Origin: JADCRZ01 sp031399065
GTDB lineage: Bacteria > Bacteroidota > Bacteroidia > Chitinophagales > Chitinophagaceae
Length of the DNA: 64,000 nt
Assembly: GCA_031399065.1 (NCBI GenBank)
Contig: JANNOM010000013.1
Location: 68,036-132,035 of the forward strand
Direction of reading: 5' to 3'
A program made the translations under genes and the position numbers. Of this stretch, positions 8,759 through 17,424 are shown piece after piece (positions within the stretch are counted from its first letter, which is position 1; every line of letters begins with the position of its first letter). The notes below the pieces were generated by a model. The model did not search any database and was not told the DNA's origin. It saw only the letters and a program-made list of their open reading frames with translations.

Positions 8759-9685
8759 CTATTTAAGCCACCGCAGCCAATAAGGTAACCGGTTGATGCG
8801 TAGCCGGAAATAGATATTCTCAACGGGATTGAATTTTTTATAAAACTGGGCCACGGAAGGAATGTCCGAGCCTTCAAAATCAAAAAAAAGATCCGTGCCC
8901 GCATAGGAGCGTATAAGGTGATTTATAAGAAAATGAATGGCTCCCGTCTTTCTTCCATTTTCGTTGGGTGCTGCAAGCAGGTAATAGATCCGTTTATCAT
9001 CTTTGGCGATAAAAGCAGCGGCTACCAATTGCCCGCTACCGCTTTTTACCCCGGTGGTGAATCCATATCCCCGTTGTATTATTAAAGATGAAAGATGGGT
9101 GAAGAGCCTGCCCTGATGTTGTATGGCTTTGTTCTTATGACCATACGCCGCCCGGTACATATCCATTATCACAATAACAGGGATATTATCCGTAATGGTA
9201 ATACCCGATTGTTCTGCCTGCCTGATGTTCTTTTTACCGTCTTTTGAAAAACGAGCAGCAATCTGCTCGTAGGGTTCGTTTAATGGCAATACCATATTGA
9301 GACATAATTTCTGTTTTATGGAAACATCGTCCGGAGAAGGGTTAAGTTCGTTTAAGGTAATGTCTGCCACGGAAAAACCTGCGGGAATCTTTTGCAGAAA
9401 CTGTTTTACAAGAGCCCCGTCAACCGTGTATTTGCTGATAATGCCAGTCTGGGCCACAAACGGGGGAATATATATATAGCGTACCCATAATTTCTTTTTC
9501 CACGGCAACGGTAACACGTAGGCATAGTCGCCTGCTACCAATGCGTCCCAGGTACAAACCGCGTCCAGGTACCAAGAGAAATGGTAGATCAGCCCGTTAG
9601 GTGCTTCTTTAATGCAACGATCCCATTTGTTTAGATCGATAGCGGAACGGGTAAGATATCGTATTTCAATAGCACCTTTAAGCAT
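8759..9685 (-). CDS. FemAB/GNAT-like acyltransferase
   Basis: The 308-residue protein resembles GNAT-fold transferases of the FemAB type, which move amino-acyl or acyl groups to cell-wall or polysaccharide acceptors. Supporting features are an N-terminal half with HFSWYLDAV and PPFVAQTG blocks, the segment SKDGKKNIRQAEQSGI (about 145-160), and a C-terminal GNAT core. That core includes LVAAAFIAKDDKRIYYL and AIHFLINHLIRSY. There is no signal peptide. It is the last gene of a four-gene minus-strand cluster that includes a sugar-phosphate transferase and a Gfo/Idh oxidoreductase. A role in modifying an envelope glycan is therefore plausible but is inference. Confidence 0.75.
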   Translation of the reverse strand: MLKGAIEIRYLTRSAIDLNKWDRCIKEAPNGLIYHFSWYLDAVCTWDALVAGDYAYVLPLPWKKKLWVRYIYIPPFVAQTGIISKYTVDGALVKQFLQKIPAGFSVADITLNELNPSPDDVSIKQKLCLNMVLPLNEPYEQIAARFSKDGKKNIRQAEQSGITITDNIPVIVIMDMYRAAYGHKNKAIQHQGRLFTHLSSLIIQRGYGFTTGVKSGSGQLVAAAFIAKDDKRIYYLLAAPNENGRKTGAIHFLINHLIRSYAGTDLFFDFEGSDIPSVAQFYKKFNPVENIYFRLRINRLPYWLRWLK

Positions 9686-9695
9686 ATTTATGACA

Positions 9696-11753
9696 TCATG
9701 GAAACATCAATTTGTTTTCGTACTTCCTGGGAGCGAGCCGCTGCAAATCGATGCTGAAAGAGACCGTTTTCCAGAAACGTTTTTCTCCCAGGTAAGATTT
9801 ATTATAATCCCTGAATACCTTGCTGTATATAAGTGGTACGTAGATGTTAACGGTCTCGTGCAAAAGGGAAAACTGCAGGCCCGCATCAAACAGGAACCGC
9901 TCTGCATCGGCATCCCTGTCCCAGGCTTCTGCGTATGTGCCCAGGTCGGCGAATATTTTAAGCGGTATCCGGAAAGGCAATACGGAAAGCGGGTTAATAT
10001 TATCCGGCACGCCGGTGGTAAAGTTGAGCGCGGCCAGCCAGTTATCCGTTTTGCCTACTTTATCGCTTAGCAGGTCGGTCCTTACTTTAAAAGCGCCATC
10101 GCGGATTATGATCTGCTGACTGCCGAGTCCTTCAAATTCATTTCTTCCAATAAAATAGTTGCTATAGGTATAGTCTTCTTCACCATTGGCACCTGCGAGG
10201 TTAAGATGGTTGCGCCGGGTAAAAAAGCTTTTAAGATCCGAACGGTTGGAATAAAAGAGCTTACCTGCAAACGCCCTTACCTGGAGACCGTCCCGGTTAT
10301 TTGCATAATTGAAATAATAGTTACCGGTAAAAGCGGCGCGTATAAATCCCTTGTGACGTTCTATATTCAGTTCACCGGAATAGGGATAAAGTTTACGTTT
10401 ATTCTGTAACACCATCTTTAATTGGGTGATATGAGTATTGACTGCGTTAAGGCCTACTCCCAAACTGGTGTCCGTTCCATTGATCACATCTTTATACTCA
10501 AGTGATTGTTCCCGGATGTAAAATTGCCTCAACTGAAGATAGCGGTTGATTTTTGACGAAGTGCTATTTTCTTTAAGTGTCAATCGTACAAAGGGCGCTA
10601 CTTTCAGGAAGCCAGCATATTCTTTCACAGGCAAATCGTCGATGGATTCATTTAACGAAAACCGGGCGATGGTAGCTCCCGCTTCCAACTGGCTGAAGAC
10701 AGTTTTGGGTAAATCTATTTTATAAGAAGCGCGGCCTATGCCATTGAGTTTGCCGGACTGAGTGGCGTATAAAGGGCTAAATACAAACCGTACCCTGTTC
10801 TGCGGAGAAAGGTAGTTATGGAAAACTAAACCAATCATAAACCCGTCGTACAGATTGTATCCTATCGCCGGTAAAATAGAAAGGGATTTTACTTTGCTGG
10901 TATCGAATAACCGGGGTATTATATTGTTGCCTGCATTTTTAAACGGATCGGTAGTCTGCATTTTTTTAACCGGCCTGCCTTTAACTTTCGGCGTACTAAT
11001 TTCTTCCGGCTTAAAGGCGGACCAACTGAAACCACGTGTGTTCTTTTCCGTCCATCTCACCACTTGTATACCGCCGTTATAAGAAGAATCCTTCCTTTCT
11101 GCTTTACCAGCCATCAGGGTATATACTGCCGGCAGGTTCAGCGTTACTTCATAGTCTGCTTCCTGCGCCGCAGATATATCGTCCTGGTAAGTGAATGGCC
11201 TGATATGCCATCCTTCCGTATCGTATAAAGCCGGAACAGGGTGCCATTGAGCCAGCTGATACCTGTTCTTTATATATCCGTTGCCGGAGAAATTATAAGG
11301 TACCTGTACATGAAAGGGCGTCGTGATAACGGCACTCGAACGGGGTGCGATCGGGACCGGCAGCAACAGTTTTACGATGTCTATATGTTCCGGGTGATCT
11401 TCGGTTTTTGCGGTGATGCCGTTTACTTTAAAGTCGAGACGGTTGATGTATCCTTTTTGATCTTTCCGGGAAAAATAAAAATCTGTCCGGTCGTTCGCAA
11501 GCAGGTACTCACTGTAAGCGGTCCGGTCGTTCTTATATGCATTTGCCCAAAGATGAAACCATATAAAGCGGAGGGTATCAGGCGAGTTGTTGACATAAAC
11601 TATTTTCCCGAAGCCGTCGAGCGTATGATCTTTGTCGTTGAGGGTGGCATCCAGTTCAAAACTAACTTGCTGCCGCCACTGCTGACTGTAAACGGACACA
11701 CCCTGTGTGATCAGGTACAAGCCGAAAGCCATGCAGCGAATAGTTTTTCTCAT
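9696..11753 (-). CDS. M1 aminopeptidase-like protein lacking the catalytic domain, with C-terminal beta-rich region
   Basis: The protein has 685 residues, beginning with a signal peptide (about 1-23, ending VYSQ). Residues 25-260 match the N-terminal beta domain of the large M1 peptidases of this phylum: FIWFHLWANAYKNDRTAYSE, FYFSRKDQKGYINRLDF and AQWHPVPALYD. The last 350 residues match their C-terminal beta-rich, barrel-like part (LPAIGYNLYDGFMIGLVFHN, ATQSGKLNGIGRASY). The peptidase domain normally found between these parts is missing. No HExxH zinc motif exists anywhere, and the join falls at a short Lys/Pro-rich stretch near residues 265-300. The frame is intact, so this is either a deliberate non-enzymatic version or an in-frame deletion. 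It is translated 14 nt after the sugar-transferase gene and 10 nt before the FemAB-like gene. Confidence 0.78.
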   Translation of the reverse strand: MRKTIRCMAFGLYLITQGVSVYSQQWRQQVSFELDATLNDKDHTLDGFGKIVYVNNSPDTLRFIWFHLWANAYKNDRTAYSEYLLANDRTDFYFSRKDQKGYINRLDFKVNGITAKTEDHPEHIDIVKLLLPVPIAPRSSAVITTPFHVQVPYNFSGNGYIKNRYQLAQWHPVPALYDTEGWHIRPFTYQDDISAAQEADYEVTLNLPAVYTLMAGKAERKDSSYNGGIQVVRWTEKNTRGFSWSAFKPEEISTPKVKGRPVKKMQTTDPFKNAGNNIIPRLFDTSKVKSLSILPAIGYNLYDGFMIGLVFHNYLSPQNRVRFVFSPLYATQSGKLNGIGRASYKIDLPKTVFSQLEAGATIARFSLNESIDDLPVKEYAGFLKVAPFVRLTLKENSTSSKINRYLQLRQFYIREQSLEYKDVINGTDTSLGVGLNAVNTHITQLKMVLQNKRKLYPYSGELNIERHKGFIRAAFTGNYYFNYANNRDGLQVRAFAGKLFYSNRSDLKSFFTRRNHLNLAGANGEEDYTYSNYFIGRNEFEGLGSQQIIIRDGAFKVRTDLLSDKVGKTDNWLAALNFTTGVPDNINPLSVLPFRIPLKIFADLGTYAEAWDRDADAERFLFDAGLQFSLLHETVNIYVPLIYSKVFRDYNKSYLGEKRFWKTVSFSIDLQRLAPRKYENKLMFP

Positions 11754-11767
11754 ACTTTTAGGGTTGA

Positions 11768-12379
11768 CTATTTTCCTTTTCCACCCAGAATGATCTGTAA
11801 TGTATGAAACATGATCTTGAAATCCAATGCTAAGGATATATTTTTAATATACATCTCATCGTATTTCATACGAATGATCATCTCCTCCACATTTTCTGCA
11901 TAACCAAATTCCACCATTCCCCAGGAAGTAAGTCCCGGTTTTACCTGCAGCAGGTAATCAAAATCGTGCGATAAACGGGTGATCTGGTCGATATAAAACC
12001 GGCGCTCCGGGCGTGGGCCGACAAGGCTCATTTGTCCCAGCAGGATATTCCACAACTGGGGAAGTTCGTCGAGCCGCCATTTGCGCATGGTGCGTCCTGC
12101 CGGGGTGATGCGCAGGTCATTGTCCGACGATAAAGCCGGGCCACTGGGCTCGGCGTAATGGTACATGCTTCTGAATTTGTAAATGATAAACGCCCTGCCC
12201 CTGTAACCGATCCGTTCCTGCAGGTAAAATACGGGGCCGGGGGATGACAGTTTAACGATGATGGCGCAGAAGAGCAGGAGAGGAGATAATAAAAACAGTC
12301 CCGCAAGGGAAGCGATGATGTCTATTATTCTTTTAATGGTCTTCTGCCAATCCTGCATCCCGTAAGTTTTATTATTCAT
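11768..12379 (-). CDS. polyprenyl-phosphate sugar-1-phosphate transferase (initiating glycosyltransferase)
   Basis: Such enzymes transfer a sugar phosphate from a UDP-sugar to undecaprenyl phosphate, the first step in making many exopolysaccharides and glycans. The 203-residue protein has one hydrophobic N-terminal segment (about 20-42) and the conserved family blocks: KRIIDIIAS before it, PGPVFYLQERIGYRGRAF, YKFRSM, KWRLDELPQLWNIL and GQMSLVGPRPE. It is the short PglC-like form without the extra membrane helices of WbaP-type proteins. The gene is 13 nt downstream of the Gfo/Idh gene in the same operon. The sugar specificity cannot be read from the sequence. Confidence 0.9.
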   Translation of the reverse strand: MNNKTYGMQDWQKTIKRIIDIIASLAGLFLLSPLLLFCAIIVKLSSPGPVFYLQERIGYRGRAFIIYKFRSMYHYAEPSGPALSSDNDLRITPAGRTMRKWRLDELPQLWNILLGQMSLVGPRPERRFYIDQITRLSHDFDYLLQVKPGLTSWGMVEFGYAENVEEMIIRMKYDEMYIKNISLALDFKIMFHTLQIILGGKGK

Positions 12380-12392
12380 CCAGCAACGCGTG

Positions 12393-13367
12393 TCATGCGT
12401 TGATGGAAGTATTCCTGATTTTTTGTAAGATCTGGTGCGCTACATCCATAGCCCGGTATCCATCTACTTCGGATACTGCCGACGGTGTGTTATAAACGAT
12501 GGCGTCACGAAATTTCTCCAGCTCCATTTTAATGGCGTTTACTTCCGGTACCAGGGGATTGGCGATAGCGATGGTCTTTTTACCATGCGGGGTTTCAATG
12601 TCGAAGCTGAATGCTTCCAGGTCCTGCGGCGTTTTTAATTTGATCACTTCGGTCTTTTTGTTCAGGAAGTCCATTCCAATATATGCATCTTTCTGAAACA
12701 GGCGGATCTTCCTCATTTTTTTCATGGAAATGCGGCTGGACGTGAGATTGGCCACGCACCCGTTGTTGAATTCGATACGCACGTTGGCGATATCCGGGGT
12801 GTCCGTCATTACCGCAACCCCGCTGGCTGAAATGGATTTCACTTCACTTTTTACCAGGTTAAGAATGATATCGATATCATGGATCATCAGGTCGAGGATA
12901 ACGCTTACTTCAGTGCCGCGGGCATTGAACTGGGCCAGGCGGTGCACTTCAATAAACATGGGGTTCAGATCCATGCCTTCCGTGGCCAGGTAAGCAGGAT
13001 TAAACCGCTCCACATGCCCTACCTGGAACTTGATATTCATTTCTTTTACCAGCTTTACCAGTTGCCGGGCTTCTTCCATCGTGTTGGCAAGCGGTTTTTC
13101 CACGAATACATGTTTGCCTTTACGGATAGCGGCAGCACAGAGCACAAAATGGAATTGGGTAGGTGCCACGATGTCTACCGCGTCGCAGGCGTTCATTAGT
13201 GTTTCCGCGTCAAGAAAGCGGGCGAGCTGGTATTTTTCGCTTACTTCCTGGGCGGCAGCGTCGTTCGGGTCGAAAAAGCCAACCAACTCTATGCCTTTGA
13301 TTTCCTTCCAGCTATTTAAATGAAATTTTCCGAGATGTCCCACACCGAAAACGCCGACTTTAATCAT
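12393..13367 (-). CDS. Gfo/Idh/MocA-family NAD(P)-dependent oxidoreductase
   Basis: The family oxidises or reduces sugars, often nucleotide sugars, with NAD(P). The 324-residue protein has an N-terminal Rossmann fold (GVFGVGHLGKFH, residues 5-16), the EKP motif with Lys91 (residues 90-92), and GHVERFNPAY at 118-126. It also has the catalytic-type DLMIHDID segment with His163. It is the first gene of the operon with the sugar-phosphate transferase, so action on a UDP-sugar that feeds a glycan is reasonable but unproven. A long inverted repeat lies upstream and separates it from rhlE. Confidence 0.9.
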   Translation of the reverse strand: MIKVGVFGVGHLGKFHLNSWKEIKGIELVGFFDPNDAAAQEVSEKYQLARFLDAETLMNACDAVDIVAPTQFHFVLCAAAIRKGKHVFVEKPLANTMEEARQLVKLVKEMNIKFQVGHVERFNPAYLATEGMDLNPMFIEVHRLAQFNARGTEVSVILDLMIHDIDIILNLVKSEVKSISASGVAVMTDTPDIANVRIEFNNGCVANLTSSRISMKKMRKIRLFQKDAYIGMDFLNKKTEVIKLKTPQDLEAFSFDIETPHGKKTIAIANPLVPEVNAIKMELEKFRDAIVYNTPSAVSEVDGYRAMDVAHQILQKIRNTSINA

Positions 13368-13413
13368 ACGGGGCAGTTAATTTTCGCCAAAGATAACGGG
13401 ATTTGCAGAAATG

Positions 13414-13457
13414 AGCGTATCCATGTAGTGAGCCAATGGCCCCCACATGGATACGCT
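13414..13457 (-). terminator. 13-bp inverted repeat between rhlE and the Gfo/Idh operon, probable terminator
   Basis: AGCGTATCCATGT (13414-13426) and its exact complement (13445-13457) flank an 18-nt loop. It lies just after the rhlE stop codon on the minus strand. The T run after the stem is weak in both directions, so a protein-binding site is an alternative. Confidence 0.6.
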
Positions 13458-13472
13458 TATTTATATCATCTT

Positions 13473-14747
13473 CTATTGATGTCTTGAAAACTGGGATCTT
13501 CCTCCGCCTGTCTGGGGACTTCTTCTGAAGCCTCCCTGGGATGAAGAGCCACCGCCCTGCCGGCCGCCGTTACGCTGAGGCATACGCGGTGCGGATGCCG
13601 AAGAGTAGGCATGGGTAACATGCAGCGAGTGGTCGGCCACGGGAATCGTTTTGCCGATCAGTTTATGAATGTCTTTCAGGTACGGAACTTCTTCCGCATC
13701 GCAGAAAGAAAAAGCCATACCCTCGTTGCCCGCCCTGCCGGTACGGCCGATGCGGTGTACGTATGTTTCGGGGATATTGGGAAGTTCATAATTGATCACA
13801 TGTGTCAGCTCGTCGATATCGATACCGCGGGCAGCTATATCCGTAGCCACCAGCACACGGGTAGAGCGTGCCTTAAAGTTCGATAAAGCCCGCTGGCGGG
13901 CGTTCTGCGATTTGTTGCCATGAATGGCTTCCGCCGTAATACCCGAACGAAGCAGGTCTTTTACTACTTTGTCGGCACCATGCTTGGTACGGGTAAACAC
14001 CAGGCAGGTTTCGATGGCATGTTCCTGCAGCAGGTTGGTGAGTAGTACTTTTTTATTGTTCTTATCCACATAATAAAGCGACTGCTGTATCGTCTCTGCC
14101 GTAGTAGATGCGGGCGTTACTTCCACTTTTACCGGGTTATCCAGTATAGTGTTCGCCAGCTTCTGTATTTCAGGAGGCATGGTGGCGGAAAAGAAAAGCG
14201 TTTGTCTTTTGGAAGGCAGTTTGGTAATGATCTTTTTAACATCATGCACAAAACCCATATCCAGCATACGATCCGCTTCATCCAGCACGAAGATCTCTAT
14301 CTGGCTAAGGCTTATCAGGCGCTGGCTCATTAAATCGAGCAGGCGGCCCGGTGTGGCTACAAGTATGTCTATACCTCTTCTCAGTGAACTTTCCTGCGGC
14401 ACCTGCGATACGCCGCCAAAGATTACCAGGTGCCTGAGACCGGTATACTGGCCATAAGCCTGCAGGTTTTCTTCTATCTGGATAGCCAGTTCCCTGGTAG
14501 GGGTAAGTATTAATGCCCGCAGGTGACCCGGCCTGGCAGGCCCCTGTGCGCTGCCGTGTAGTATTTGTAACATGGGTATGGCAAAAGCAGCGGTTTTACC
14601 GGTTCCCGTCTGGGCGCAGCCCAGCAGATCTTTTCCCAGCAATACTTCCGGTATGGCCTGTAACTGGATGGGGGTGGGCGTAGTATACCCTTTTTCTCTT
14701 ATAGCCCTGATAACAGGTTCTGTAAGTTGTAATGATTCGAATGACAA
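13473..14747 (-). CDS. rhlE: DEAD-box ATP-dependent RNA helicase, RhlE type
   Basis: This helicase unwinds short RNA duplexes, typically in ribosome assembly, RNA decay or cold adaptation. All motifs are visible in 424 residues: AQTGTGKT (45-52), PTREL (83-87), TPGR (132-135), DEAD (156-159), SAT (187-189), ARGID (306-310) and HRIGRTGR (331-338). The tail from about 385 is rich in Arg, Gly, Ser and Gln, as in RhlE proteins of this phylum. A leader of more than 100 nt lies between a possible promoter and the start codon, which is a common arrangement for cold-responsive helicase genes. It is transcribed as a single gene. Confidence 0.94.
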   Translation of the reverse strand: MSFESLQLTEPVIRAIREKGYTTPTPIQLQAIPEVLLGKDLLGCAQTGTGKTAAFAIPMLQILHGSAQGPARPGHLRALILTPTRELAIQIEENLQAYGQYTGLRHLVIFGGVSQVPQESSLRRGIDILVATPGRLLDLMSQRLISLSQIEIFVLDEADRMLDMGFVHDVKKIITKLPSKRQTLFFSATMPPEIQKLANTILDNPVKVEVTPASTTAETIQQSLYYVDKNNKKVLLTNLLQEHAIETCLVFTRTKHGADKVVKDLLRSGITAEAIHGNKSQNARQRALSNFKARSTRVLVATDIAARGIDIDELTHVINYELPNIPETYVHRIGRTGRAGNEGMAFSFCDAEEVPYLKDIHKLIGKTIPVADHSLHVTHAYSSASAPRMPQRNGGRQGGGSSSQGGFRRSPQTGGGRSQFSRHQ

Positions 14748-14887
14748 TTTGAATAAATTTTAAATGAATAATCCTAACGATGCCGAGATAGTTAGTCTAT
14801 ATAAATTCTCAGAATGAAGGACTAGATAAGTATTAGCAGATATTAGAAATAAAATCAAGTCGGCTTGCGAGAGAGCCTATATTGAAG

Positions 14888-14895
14888 CAAATGTA
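14888..14895 (-). promoter_or_regulatory. candidate -7 element for rhlE
   Basis: Read on the minus strand, TACATTTG matches the Bacteroidota -7 consensus. It would give a leader of about 130 nt before the rhlE ATG at 14747. No convincing -33 TTTG box is seen at the usual spacing. Confidence 0.35.
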
Positions 14896-14958
14896 GGTAA
14901 TTTATCTTAATTCGCCTAAGCACCTGTTTAAGTGACCGGTTTATAGGAATATCGGGCA

Positions 14959-15792
14959 TTACACTTCAGTGAGTTTTAAACCCGTTTGTGTAAAATCTAT
15001 CTTCCGCTGTTTATACAACCCCCCCGTCGTCATCTTGAAGGTCTTCTTGCTCATGCCAAAAAAGGAATAGATATCATCGGGGTTCGACTTGTCATTGTAA
15101 GGCAGGTAGCCGTTATTCTCCTGCAGCAGCCGCAGTATCTTATGCGCTTCGTCTTCTACCCGTTGAAAGCCGGGCTTGCCCTGGGAAACGTCTATCTTGT
15201 TTTCAGGACGGATCTTTTTGACGAAGCCAGTCAGGCGTTTACCCACGCCAATGTCCTGGTAAATTTCATTAAAATGCAATACACCGGTGTGCCTGCTATT
15301 GATACTTACCACATACCCGATGTCGGTACGGCGAAGTACTGTCAGGTCTACTACTTCAAGCTCCTTAACAGTCAGGTGCTCATTATCGAGACTGGACTCG
15401 AATTTCTCGGTGGCCGTTACTCTGCCGGTTTGTTCGTCGATATAGATCTTTACCAGGTAACTGCCGCCTGGTTTCATACCGGTCAGTTGTTTGGATTTGG
15501 GAACGAAGATATCTTTCATCAGGCCCCAGTCCAGGAAAGCGCCATGAGGAGTAACCGATACTACTTCGAGGTATACTATATCGCCCACCATGCCTTTAGG
15601 GTCCTGTGTGGTGGCTATCAGCCTGTCTTCGGAATCGTGGTAAAGAAATACCTTCAGGTCATCGCCGGGCTTTGCGCCTTCCGGCACGAAACGTTTAGGT
15701 AGAAGAATACCTTCGGCACCATCATCGAGGTAAAGTCCGAAATCGACCGACCGGAGTACTTTCAATGTGTTATACTCACCTACTTTAATCAT
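14959..15792 (-). CDS. cvfB: CvfB-family S1-like RNA-binding protein
   Basis: CvfB proteins contain tandem S1-type RNA-binding domains and a C-terminal winged helix; the Staphylococcus aureus member affects virulence gene expression. The 277-residue protein opens with the characteristic DFGLYLDDGAEGILLPKRFV block. It continues with a second S1 unit (GAFLDWGLMKDIFVPKSKQL, about 85-104) and a third around GYVVSINSRHTGVLHFNEIY. It ends with the winged-helix segment GYLPYNDKSNPDDIYSFFGM. Length is typical. It is divergent from the HAD phosphatase gene with a 217-nt spacer. Confidence 0.92.
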   Translation of the reverse strand: MIKVGEYNTLKVLRSVDFGLYLDDGAEGILLPKRFVPEGAKPGDDLKVFLYHDSEDRLIATTQDPKGMVGDIVYLEVVSVTPHGAFLDWGLMKDIFVPKSKQLTGMKPGGSYLVKIYIDEQTGRVTATEKFESSLDNEHLTVKELEVVDLTVLRRTDIGYVVSINSRHTGVLHFNEIYQDIGVGKRLTGFVKKIRPENKIDVSQGKPGFQRVEDEAHKILRLLQENNGYLPYNDKSNPDDIYSFFGMSKKTFKMTTGGLYKQRKIDFTQTGLKLTEV

Positions 15793-15962
15793 AATACCAA
15801 CAAATAACCTTTATTTAATAATATAGGCAAAAATAAATCAAAAACCAGGCTTGCAGGTAAATTTTGTTTCGGGGAAACGGTCTACACCGACTGGCATAAT
15901 ACCGTAGAAACAGGTGTACGCGACGCCATACTGAACTACCATCTTTTTGGATGGAGCCATAA

Positions 15963-15993
15963 TTTTTGATTTCGGGTTATCGTAATATCTTCG
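15963..15993 (+). promoter_or_regulatory. weak promoter-like pair upstream of the HAD phosphatase gene
   Basis: TTTTTG at 15963-15968 and TATCTTCG at 15986-15993 resemble the -33 and -7 boxes with one mismatch and a spacer slightly shorter than usual. The ATG is 16 nt downstream. Confidence 0.3.
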
Positions 15994-16009
15994 CCCGCAA
16001 ATACAGCAT

Positions 16010-16666
16010 ATGTTAACGACCGTACTATTCGATATGGATGGACTGCTGATCGATTCCGAGCCGTTGTGGAGAGAATCCATGAAAGAAGTGTTCGCGACCG
16101 TTGGAGTTGAAATTTCGGTGGAAGAAGCCGCCCTTACTACCGGTCTCCGCACCCCGGAAGTAGTGGAGTACTGGCATGGCGTGTACGGGTGGACGGCCAA
16201 AACCCGTGAACAGGTGACCAATGAAATAATAGATGATGTAATTATAAAAGTAACCGCCAGGGGGCAGGCTATGGAAGGACTGGAATATATTCTTGATTTT
16301 TTTGCAGAAAAGAACTTTAAAACCGGACTTGCTTCCTCTTCCCCGATGCGACTGATTGAAGCGATTGTAAACTATTTGGGTATCCAGAAAAAGTTCCAGG
16401 CAATCAGCTCTGCAGAATTTGAAACCCACGGCAAACCTCACCCGGCGGTTTACCTGTCATGCGCCGGTTCCCTTAAGAGCGATCGCCTGGAATGCCTCGT
16501 TTTCGAAGATTCCATAACCGGCATGATCGCCGCCAAAGCCGCACGTATGAAAACAGTGGTAGTGCCGGAAGAGGCTAAAAAAAAGGACTCCCGATTTTCG
16601 CTTGCGGACGTTCAACTGGGTTCTTTGCTGGAATTTAACGAAGAAATACTGGCTACCATTCAATAG
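16010..16666 (+). CDS. HAD-superfamily sugar-phosphate phosphatase (YniC/HxpB-like)
   Basis: The 218-residue protein is a subfamily IA HAD phosphatase. Motif I is FDMDGLLIDSEP with nucleophile Asp8 and acid/base Asp10. Motif II is the Ser of LASSSPM, motif III the Lys of KPHP, and motif IV EDSITGMIAAKAA. The exact first motif and the cap region (TGLRTPEVVEYW) are closest to hexitol phosphatase or 2-deoxyglucose-6-phosphatase proteins, so the substrate is probably a small phosphorylated sugar. No partner genes indicate which one. Confidence 0.88.
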   Translation: MLTTVLFDMDGLLIDSEPLWRESMKEVFATVGVEISVEEAALTTGLRTPEVVEYWHGVYGWTAKTREQVTNEIIDDVIIKVTARGQAMEGLEYILDFFAEKNFKTGLASSSPMRLIEAIVNYLGIQKKFQAISSAEFETHGKPHPAVYLSCAGSLKSDRLECLVFEDSITGMIAAKAARMKTVVVPEEAKKKDSRFSLADVQLGSLLEFNEEILATIQ

Positions 16667-16786
16667 CCGGGTAAGTTTATGGGGCCGCGAACCAAAAGGC
16701 CGGATCTTTGTTGTTATTTTGTGTAAAATGGGCACCTTCCACTGCACCGGGCAGTATTCCCGGATAAAGTTATAAAATCAGTTACC

Positions 16787-17413
16787 ATGGAAAAACAACA
16801 GATCCGCGACGCTTACAAAGTGTACAGGCTTGAAAACGGCCGCAAACCGGTTTCCGTTTATGCCTTTTGTAAAACAATCAATATTCCCGAAACTGAATTC
16901 TATAATTTTTACAGTTCCATGGAAGCGGTGGACAAGGACATCTGGCTGGGTATTTTCGAAGATACCATTCACCAATTAAAAGGAGATGATATTTACAAAC
17001 AATACTCCGTACGGGAAAAGCTACTTACTTTTTATTTTATGTGGGTACAGAAGCTGAAAGACAACAGGAGCTATGTGTTGCTTCAGAAAGATATATTCCG
17101 GTTTTCCGATTTAAGGGAAGACAAGCTCTCCTCCTTTCGCCGTGCTTTTTATGAATACATCCGTCAACTGGTAAGGGAAGGATACGAAAGTGGCGAGATC
17201 AAAGAACGCAAATTTATTTCCGACCAGTATGTACACGGGTTCTGGATTCAGGCCATGTTCGTACTGAGATACTGGGTGAAAGATACCAGCGATAAATTCG
17301 AACTCACGGATGCCGCTATCGAAAAGGCGGTCAACCTCAGCTTCGAGCTAGTAAGTTCTAATTCACTGGATAGCCTGTTCGATTTCGGCAAGTTTATCCT
17401 GACGCGGAAATAA
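16787..17413 (+). CDS. TetR-like protein linked to AarF
   Basis: The 208-residue protein has the layout of a TetR-family protein: a short N-terminal helix-turn-helix-like region (about 1-50, with SVYAFCKTINIPETEFYNFY) and an alpha-helical C-terminal domain. The classical TetR recognition motif is degenerate, so DNA binding is not certain. It lies 11 nt upstream of an AarF/ABC1 kinase gene on the same strand. A pairing of this kind points to a function tied to the kinase rather than to drug efflux. No signal peptide or membrane segment is present. Confidence 0.7.
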   Translation: MEKQQIRDAYKVYRLENGRKPVSVYAFCKTINIPETEFYNFYSSMEAVDKDIWLGIFEDTIHQLKGDDIYKQYSVREKLLTFYFMWVQKLKDNRSYVLLQKDIFRFSDLREDKLSSFRRAFYEYIRQLVREGYESGEIKERKFISDQYVHGFWIQAMFVLRYWVKDTSDKFELTDAAIEKAVNLSFELVSSNSLDSLFDFGKFILTRK

Positions 17414-17424
17414 TTAAACGATAC

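Noticed and set aside
15838..16221. 127-residue minus-strand frame upstream of the HAD gene
   Set aside because: It overlaps the conserved start of the HAD phosphatase on the other strand and has no family or signal features.
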